Shown: positions 57,237 through 64,000 of the stretch, piece by piece
Layout: each line of letters begins with the position of its first letter
Position numbering within the stretch: the first letter of the stretch is position 1
NCBI RefSeq assembly: GCF_005885605.1
Contig: NZ_SZVP01000001.1
Coordinates: 434,001 to 498,000 of the forward strand
From: Colwellia ponticola
GTDB lineage: Bacteria > Pseudomonadota > Gammaproteobacteria > Enterobacterales > Alteromonadaceae
DNA: 64,000 nucleotides
Direction of reading: 5' to 3'
Position numbers and translations under genes: made by a program
Notes under the pieces: generated by a model
What the model saw: only the letters and a program-made list of their open reading frames with translations
Told to the model about the DNA's origin: nothing
The model's database searches: none

Positions 57237-60065
57237 ATGAAAATAAATTGCTCACGCTATTTTTCCTTTCTCTCTATATTATTTTTTATCGTTTTTTCTC
57301 TAACCGTTAGGAGTACAGAGCAAACAATTGATCAATCCCAAGCAAATGAGCATTATGAAAAGTCCTTAATTAGTTTTGAAGAGCAAGACTATCGGGCAAC
57401 AATGATCCACTTAAAAAACACCTTTAAAAGTCAGACTGATCACCTAGCTGGTCGTATTCTATACGCCAAGGTATTACTCGCCCATGATAATGGCGCTGCA
57501 GCAGCAGTACAGCTAGATTATGCTAATGAATTAGGAGCTGATTTAGAGCTTATTAGGCCACTACAAGCTAAAGCGTTATTGTTCCAGCAAAAATTTAAAG
57601 CTGCATTAGCGCTAACATTACCCGGTAAAAATAGTACGAGTCTTGAAGTTGAGCTTGCCTATTTACGTGGTCAAGCGTTTCTCGGTCTAAAAAAGTTTGC
57701 CTTTGCAGAAGAAAGCTTTGACCGAGCATTAAAATTATCGCCACGCCATAACCTGGCTAATTTAGGTAAAGCGCAGGTTTTTCTTGCTCGTAAACAGTTT
57801 ATATTCGCAGAGCAATATACCGATAAAGCACTTCAGGGCTATAACGTCCCAGAGCGTGCTAGAATGATCCGTGCCAAACTCTATTTAATTGCAGGAAATG
57901 CCGACGCTGCCCTAAAGCAGTTAACTACAGCAATAGAGCTTAACCCTGACTATTTAGCTGCTCGTATGGTAAAAGCTGAAGTATTATTATCTAAAGGCGA
58001 CATTGAGCTTGCTAAAGAAGATATTGACTATATTCTTGATAGAGCCCCCAAAGAGCCACAAACAAATTACCTTAGTGTGGTCGCTTCATCTAAAAAAGCT
58101 AATCCTGAAGATATTGAAGATACCTTGTCTAATATTTTAGCAACCTTAAGTGCATTACCCGACAATATTAAACAAGAAAACCCACAATACCTCTATTTAG
58201 CTGGTTACATTTTATATAAGAAAAATCGTTTAGTTGAAGCAAGTGGTTACTTTACTCAATACCTAAGCATAGTAAATGATTACCGTGCTTTAGTGATGCT
58301 GGCTGAAATTGAAATTATTCAACAGGAATTTATAAGTGCTAGAAACTTATTAACAAAAGCCAACCGTCACTTTCCAAACAATGAAACTATATTAAATTTG
58401 CTTGCAAGCAGCTTGATGAACTTAAAACAATATGAAGATGCGCAACGCTACTTTATTGAATTATTGCAAATTGATCCTAGTAACACAGACGTAGTATTGC
58501 AGTTAGCAAACTGCTTTATTGCTCAACAAAACTATAATGCTGCCATAGAGTTGTTATTAAAAATAGAAAAAGCCTTTCCTCATATGGTACCTGCTTTATT
58601 AGCATTAAATAGCAGTTTTAATAATAATAAACAATTTAATCAGGCCAGTATTCGAAGCCAAAAATTAGTAGAAATTGCGCCAGGTAATGCCTATTTTAAT
58701 TTTTTACATGGAAAAAATTTAGTCAACAATAAACAGTTCTCAGATGCAAAATATTCATTTAATCAAGCCATAATATTATCAACTGAAAATATTGAAGCAA
58801 AAATTGCTTTAGCTGAGCTATTAGTTATGCAAGGTAACATAACCGAAGCAAAGAATAGCTTAGAAAAGCTACTGAGTCAGCATCCTAATAATATTGCCAT
58901 TATGAAGTCATTCGCTGCATTACATTATTCAATTGAAGATTATAACAATAGTGCGCTTTGGTTAGAAAAGGTTTTAGCAGAAGATAAAGAAGATATAGAC
59001 GCGTTAGTTTCTTTAGAGCAGGTCTACCGAAAAACTGGACAGTTAGACAAAATACAACTAAAACTAGAGACTTTTCTTGCCACAAAATCGAGTGGAAAAT
59101 TACATGAGTTACTTGGGGGAATTTATTTAGTTCAACGTAAATATGTTCAGGCCATAGATGAATATGAACGTTATGTGGCTGTAGCTACAAACAAAGGCTA
59201 CGCTTTGTCAGTATTGGCCAACGCACAGATAACAGCTAAAGATACCACGGGTGCCATTTCGTCACTAAAAAAAGCATTAGCTTGGGATGATGAAGTGGTT
59301 ACTACTCATATTTTATTAACTAAATTATTAATGGCTAGCGGTAAGGTAGAAGAAGCGACTCAACAAATTAATGTTATTCGTTCAAAAGATAAGAGTGGCT
59401 CTATTGCTGACCTATTAGAAGGTGATTTATTATTTAAACAGAAAAAATATGGTGAAGCTGTACCTTTTTACCAAAGAGCACTAAGCATTAACCCTTCAAC
59501 AGGAAGCGTACTGTCTTTGTATAGAACATATAAAAAGTTAAATGAACTTAACAAAGCGGAACAGCTATTAAAAAGTCAACTTGATAAAACCAAGCCAGTA
59601 GATTTAAAGTTTGTGATTGCACTAGCAGATATTTATCAGTTGCAAAAACAATATGAAAAAGCAACTAACCTTTATCATAATGCATTGCAAAGTTACCCAA
59701 ACTCCCCTGCTTTGCTAAATAATATTGCTAACAACCTAATTGAGCAAGGTGACGTTAAACAAGCCATTACTTTTGCTGAACGCGCTCTAGCAATAGCTCC
59801 AAGTAATGTCACGATACTTGATACTGTGGCATGGGGACAAATGAATATAGCTAATTATGAGGAGGCTCTAACGTATTTGCGTAAAGCATTGGCAATAGAT
59901 GCAAACAACAACTCAGTTAAGTATCATTTGGCTATAGTATTAGATAAACAAGGAAGACGAAAAGCAGCACAACATTATTTAATTCAAGTTGTTGAAAGCC
60001 CGTTTCCTTTTAAGAATAAAGCACAGGCGAAGGAGTTATTGGATACTTGGCTAGCGAATAATTAA
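57237..60065 (+). CDS. prsT: PEP-CTERM system TPR-repeat protein PrsT
   Basis: 942 residues, nearly all tandem TPR units (about 20 helical pairs), matching the size and layout of the PrsT family that accompanies exosortase/PEP-CTERM loci. N-terminal hydrophobic segment at about 9-26 (FLSILFFIVFSLTV) is a signal peptide or anchor. Family members are often lipoproteins, but there is no lipobox cysteine after this segment; the only early Cys is at position 5. Typical TPR lines are visible, such as AEESFDRALKLSPRHNLANLGKAQ and the final EEALTYLRKALAIDANNNSV. Likely a scaffold in exopolysaccharide/protein export. Its own promoter must lie in the 45 nt after the terminator, or readthrough supplies it. 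Confidence 0.85.
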   Translation: MKINCSRYFSFLSILFFIVFSLTVRSTEQTIDQSQANEHYEKSLISFEEQDYRATMIHLKNTFKSQTDHLAGRILYAKVLLAHDNGAAAAVQLDYANELGADLELIRPLQAKALLFQQKFKAALALTLPGKNSTSLEVELAYLRGQAFLGLKKFAFAEESFDRALKLSPRHNLANLGKAQVFLARKQFIFAEQYTDKALQGYNVPERARMIRAKLYLIAGNADAALKQLTTAIELNPDYLAARMVKAEVLLSKGDIELAKEDIDYILDRAPKEPQTNYLSVVASSKKANPEDIEDTLSNILATLSALPDNIKQENPQYLYLAGYILYKKNRLVEASGYFTQYLSIVNDYRALVMLAEIEIIQQEFISARNLLTKANRHFPNNETILNLLASSLMNLKQYEDAQRYFIELLQIDPSNTDVVLQLANCFIAQQNYNAAIELLLKIEKAFPHMVPALLALNSSFNNNKQFNQASIRSQKLVEIAPGNAYFNFLHGKNLVNNKQFSDAKYSFNQAIILSTENIEAKIALAELLVMQGNITEAKNSLEKLLSQHPNNIAIMKSFAALHYSIEDYNNSALWLEKVLAEDKEDIDALVSLEQVYRKTGQLDKIQLKLETFLATKSSGKLHELLGGIYLVQRKYVQAIDEYERYVAVATNKGYALSVLANAQITAKDTTGAISSLKKALAWDDEVVTTHILLTKLLMASGKVEEATQQINVIRSKDKSGSIADLLEGDLLFKQKKYGEAVPFYQRALSINPSTGSVLSLYRTYKKLNELNKAEQLLKSQLDKTKPVDLKFVIALADIYQLQKQYEKATNLYHNALQSYPNSPALLNNIANNLIEQGDVKQAITFAERALAIAPSNVTILDTVAWGQMNIANYEEALTYLRKALAIDANNNSVKYHLAIVLDKQGRRKAAQHYLIQVVESPFPFKNKAQAKELLDTWLANN

Positions 60066-60145
60066 AATGATATCTTGCTACATCGATATAACATCTTCAG
60101 TGTAACTCTATATATCAACAGAGTTCGGCTGCGAATAATATGCTT

Positions 60146-60187
60146 ATTAGTAGTGGTTAAGGTTACCAGCCCCTAACCGCTACTAAT
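60146..60187. terminator. Putative bidirectional terminator between prsT and folA
   Basis: ATTAGTAGTGGTTA (60146-60159) pairs with TAACCGCTACTAAT (60174-60187), 14 pairs with one G-U, around a 14-nt loop. It lies between convergent genes. The T-run on the plus side is short. Confidence 0.5.
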
Positions 60188-60196
60188 AGATAGATT

Positions 60197-60724
60197 TTAG
60201 CCTACGTTACGCTCATAAATACAAAAATCTAATGAATAATTATTATTTTCATCGGCTGCACGTAGCTCACTACTGACCAGTGACCAATTCTCATTTTGGT
60301 AAGCAGGGAATTGAGTATCGCCCTCAATAGTCGCATCAATTTTAGTAACATACAGACGATCTGCTTTAGGTAAGCAATGAGCATAAATAGCGCCACCGCC
60401 AATCACCATAATCTCGTCCACTGCAGGTTCACCATTTGAACCATCAACTAACGCCAATGCTTGTTCAACTGAAGTCACTATATCTACGCTATCAGCGCCT
60501 TTTCCTTGTGGTAGGTATTTTTCATCACGAGAGATGACAATATTACGTCGACCCGGTAATGCTCGGCCTATCGATTCATAGGTTTTACGCCCCATAATTA
60601 CAGGCTTACCTAAGGTTACTTTTTTAAAATAAGCGAGATCAGCAGGCAAATGCCACGGCATAGTATTGTCTTTACCAATTATATTATTGTTCGCAGTAGC
60701 GACTATCATCGATAAAATGGTCAT
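60197..60724 (-). CDS. folA: Dihydrofolate reductase
   Basis: NADPH-dependent reduction of dihydrofolate to tetrahydrofolate; cytoplasmic. 175 residues, slightly longer than E. coli (159). Visible: N-terminal strand SMIVATANNNIIGKDN, the MPWHLPADLAYFK segment with Trp24 and the catalytic Asp29, VIMGRKTYESIGRALPGRRNIV, and the glycine pair IMVIGGGAIYAHCLP for NADPH. Single gene on the minus strand, 146 nt after the obgE stop region; no folate riboswitch or other control element was recognised. Confidence 0.96.
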   Translation of the reverse strand: MTILSMIVATANNNIIGKDNTMPWHLPADLAYFKKVTLGKPVIMGRKTYESIGRALPGRRNIVISRDEKYLPQGKGADSVDIVTSVEQALALVDGSNGEPAVDEIMVIGGGAIYAHCLPKADRLYVTKIDATIEGDTQFPAYQNENWSLVSSELRAADENNNYSLDFCIYERNVG

Positions 60725-60814
60725 TAAATAAGTCTCAAAATTATTGTGTCTATTTCTTCACTAAAGGCTGAGTAAAAGCAAAGTAAAAAACTGATAAAAA
60801 AGTAAAATAAAGCA

Positions 60815-60853
60815 TAAAAAAAAGCACTAGCTCATAAAAATGAACAAGTGCTT
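60815..60853 (-). terminator. Rho-independent terminator of obgE
   Basis: On the minus strand AAGCACTTGTTCAT and ATGAGCTAGTGCTT (60853-60840 with 60835-60822) form a 14-bp stem with one mismatch and one G-U around TTTT, followed by eight or more T residues (60823-60815). Confidence 0.85.
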
Positions 60854-60870
60854 AGTCTTAATAGATCATG

Positions 60871-62040
<1,170 letters not shown>

Positions 62041-62140
62041 TCAATAACCCTAATATGGTCGTTCTTGTGCAATTTTCACTAGTATAAACTATTTTTGACT
62101 GACTCGATAACATAGCTAAAAAAATCGTCAAAAAAAAACT

Positions 62141-62172
62141 AAAAAAAAACCTCGCTAGGAAGCGAGGTTTTT
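62141..62172 (-). terminator. Rho-independent terminator of rplU-rpmA
   Basis: AAAAACCTCGCT (62145-62156) pairs perfectly with AGCGAGGTTTTT (62161-62172) around a 4-nt loop. On the minus strand it is followed by a T-run of about nine. It lies 18 nt past the rpmA stop and would limit readthrough into obgE. Confidence 0.93.
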
Positions 62173-62189
62173 ATAAGTCACAGTATTAA

Positions 62190-62447
62190 TTAGTCAGCGA
62201 TAATGCTAACGAACTTACGACTTTTTGGACCTTTAACTTCAAATTGTACTTTACCATCAGATAAAGCAAATAAAGTGTGATCTTTACCGATACCCATGTT
62301 GTTACCAGCATGGAAACGAGTACCACGTTGACGAACAATGATGTTACCAGCTAAAACAGATTCGCCACCGAAGCGCTTAACACCTAGGCGTTTTGCTTCT
62401 GAATCGCGACCATTTCGTGTACTACCTGCAGCTTTCTTATGTGCCAT
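62190..62447 (-). CDS. rpmA: 50S ribosomal protein L27
   Basis: 85 residues, exactly the family length. It starts [20 protein letters not shown], the conserved N-terminal extension that reaches the peptidyl-transferase centre, with [20 protein letters not shown] and [17 protein letters not shown] following. Fifteen nt after rplU, same transcript. GGAGC upstream of the ATG. Confidence 0.99.
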   Translation of the reverse strand: MAHKKAAGSTRNGRDSEAKRLGVKRFGGESVLAGNIIVRQRGTRFHAGNNMGIGKDHTLFALSDGKVQFEVKGPKSRKFVSIIAD

Positions 62448-62462
62448 GTCAAAATGCTCCTA

Positions 62463-62774
62463 TTAGCCGTTAATACCAGTAATTTTCACTTCAGTGAACC
62501 ATTGACGATGGCCCGCTTGTTTACGTGAATGCTTACGACGTTTAAATTTAACAATGGTCACTTTGTCAGCGCGAGCTTGATTAACAACCTCAGCAACAAC
62601 TTTACCACCAGCAACGTAAGGCGCGCCTACATTGATGTTATCGCCATTAGCGATCATTAAAACGTTATCAAATTCTACTGTTGCGCCTACTTCAAGCTCA
62701 AGCTTTTCTAGACGAACTGTTTGTCCTTCGGTTACACGATGCTGTTTACCACCGCTTTGGAATACCGCGTACAT
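62463..62774 (-). CDS. rplU: 50S ribosomal protein L21
   Basis: 103 residues from the ATG at 62774, the same length as E. coli L21, beginning [22 protein letters not shown] sits five bases before this ATG, so the in-frame start seven codons upstream is rejected. [26 protein letters not shown] is the basic C-terminal signature. It heads the rplU-rpmA transcript and is divergent from ispB, as in many gammaproteobacteria. Confidence 0.98.
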   Translation of the reverse strand: MYAVFQSGGKQHRVTEGQTVRLEKLELEVGATVEFDNVLMIANGDNINVGAPYVAGGKVVAEVVNQARADKVTIVKFKRRKHSRKQAGHRQWFTEVKITGING

Positions 62775-63057
62775 AGCTACTCCGTACTGCGTCATATATT
62801 TGTGACGCTAATTTTATAAAATATAGGGCGCGAATTCTACGTGAAGAACATAATAAGGGCAAGTCTTAAAGTGATCATTTATTAACTTTATTATTGTTTT
62901 ATGCTTTTACATTATTTTTCATCTAAGAATGGCAACAAAGCCACTAGAAAACTACTTTTGCATAAAATTTAGTGTAAACTTTAGAGTTCATAACTAACTG
63001 AATACTTTTGATTAGCCATTAATCAAATAGCGAACAAAATAGCGAACTAAAAGTGGT

Positions 63058-64000
63058 ATGGGCAATAAAGTAAATATTAAAGCAATACAAGCATTAGCGC
63101 AGGATGATATGACCGCAGTAAATGATCTTATTTACGATCAATTACAATCCGATGTTGCACTAATTAATCAACTTGGTATCTATATTGTTAACGCAGGCGG
63201 TAAACGCATGCGACCTATGTTAACAGTGCTTGCTGCCAGAGCGCTTAACTATCAAGGTGAAAAACATTGGGAAATAGCCGCTATTATTGAGTTTATTCAT
63301 ACGGCCACCCTGTTACATGATGATGTTGTCGATGAGTCCAACATGCGTCGCGGCAGAGAAACCGCGAACGCACTCTTTGGTAATAGTGCTAGTGTTTTGG
63401 TCGGTGATTTTCTTTATACCCGATCTTTTCAAATGATGACTAAATTAGGCAATATGCGCATTATGGATATTTTATCTGATGCCACTAATATTGTTGCCGA
63501 AGGTGAAGTATTACAGTTAATGAACTGTAATGACGCGAGCACCACTGAAGAAAGCTATATGCAGGTCATTTATTGTAAAACAGCTAAGTTATTTGAAGCC
63601 GCAACACGCCTCGCAGCGATAGTGTCTGATCAGGATGAAAAAACTGAACAAGCCATGGCCGATTACGGTAAATACCTTGGTACTGCATTCCAGTTAGTTG
63701 ATGACATTATGGATTACACTGCGGATGCTAAAGGCATGGGTAAAAATGTTGGTGATGATCTTGCTGAAGGCAAGCCGACCTTACCGTTGCTTTATGCAAT
63801 GAAGCATGGCAATAGCGCTCAACAGCAGTTAATTAAAGAAGCCATTGAATTAGGTAATGGTATGGATAACCTTGAATTAATTCTAGCCGCTATGGAAGAA
63901 ACAGGGGCATTACGTTATACCCAAAAAATAGCAGAGATAGAAGCAGATAAAGCGATAAAATCATTGGATGTTATTGCTGATAGCGAGCAAAAACAAGCAC
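63058..64000 (+). CDS. ispB: Octaprenyl diphosphate synthase, C-terminus cut by window edge
   Basis: Makes the octaprenyl side chain of quinones from farnesyl diphosphate and IPP. Starting at the ATG at 63058, 314 codons are visible without a stop and align with E. coli IspB (323) almost to the end, so only a few residues are missing. Motifs: GGKRMRPML, first aspartate-rich motif LLHDDVVDE, GNSASVLVGDFLYTRSFQMM, GEVLQLMN, and second aspartate motif FQLVDDIMDYT followed by GKNVGDDLAEGKPTLPLL. Divergent from rplU. The ribosome-binding site is weak (AAGTGG). Confidence 0.96.
   Translation, partial: MGNKVNIKAIQALAQDDMTAVNDLIYDQLQSDVALINQLGIYIVNAGGKRMRPMLTVLAARALNYQGEKHWEIAAIIEFIHTATLLHDDVVDESNMRRGRETANALFGNSASVLVGDFLYTRSFQMMTKLGNMRIMDILSDATNIVAEGEVLQLMNCNDASTTEESYMQVIYCKTAKLFEAATRLAAIVSDQDEKTEQAMADYGKYLGTAFQLVDDIMDYTADAKGMGKNVGDDLAEGKPTLPLLYAMKHGNSAQQQLIKEAIELGNGMDNLELILAAMEETGALRYTQKIAEIEADKAIKSLDVIADSEQKQA

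Noticed and set aside
62775-62795. Seven extra residues at the start of L21
   Set aside because: The ATG at 62774 has GGAG at ideal spacing and gives the exact family length.

Overview
The window is an AT-rich (roughly 40% GC by eye), densely coded stretch of a gammaproteobacterial chromosome. Protein similarity, gene order and the combination of a gamma-type division/cell-wall cluster, ArcA, a PEP-CTERM protein and FolE2 point to the Alteromonadales, most likely Colwellia or a close relative. This is inference from recognisable proteins; no rRNA is present to confirm it. No tRNA, rRNA, CRISPR array, insertion sequence or prophage was seen.

Layout. (1) 1-14485, minus strand: the dcw cluster in canonical order mraZ-rsmH-ftsL-ftsI-murE-murF-mraY-murD-ftsW-murG-murC-ddl, most genes overlapping by 1-10 nt. 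ddl runs off the left edge, with ftsQAZ expected beyond. Three 10-bp-spaced MraZ boxes lie upstream of mraZ. (2) 15027-28067: an acyl-CoA dehydrogenase, a transglutaminase-like exported protein, a DyP-type peroxidase, a membrane-anchored coiled-coil protein, a large TPR hybrid histidine kinase and a two-gene RND efflux system. (3) 28525-34005: an S1-domain RNA-binding protein, then a metal-uptake unit (small Cys/His exported protein plus His-rich TonB receptor) with a good Zur-box candidate over its promoter, and a TraF-like outer-membrane protein. (4) 34156-37944, minus strand: a DapD-like succinyltransferase, a LysA-like PLP decarboxylase and an aspartoacylase/succinylglutamate-desuccinylase-like hydrolase, headed by a convincing lysine riboswitch. 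(5) 38157-42221: rsmC, a histidine kinase, arcA and a free-standing Hpt protein that resembles the split Arc phosphorelay of Shewanella. (6) 42474-49626: folE2, then gltB-gltD preceded by a possible aromatic-rich leader peptide. (7) 49883-54453: tyrS behind a LuxR-type regulator, a YbcJ-like S4 protein, a glutaredoxin-like protein and a DEAD-box helicase. (8) 54754-60065: a porin, a PEP-CTERM exported protein and a PrsT-like TPR protein. (9) 60197-64000: folA, obgE, rpmA, rplU on the minus strand and ispB (cut by the right edge) on the plus strand.

How it fits together. The left block makes lipid II (MurC-F, MraY, MurG, Ddl) and the septal synthase FtsW-FtsI that uses it. The lysine-riboswitch cluster touches the diaminopimelate/lysine branch, whose meso-DAP is the MurE substrate. 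The Zur-like site and the type IB GTP cyclohydrolase FolE2 both hint at adaptation to low zinc. The most rewarding places for a second look are the lysine-riboswitch cluster, the Zur-like metal uptake unit, the gltB leader peptide, the repeat-bearing FtsW tail, the arcA-hptA neighbourhood and the luxR-tyrS pair.
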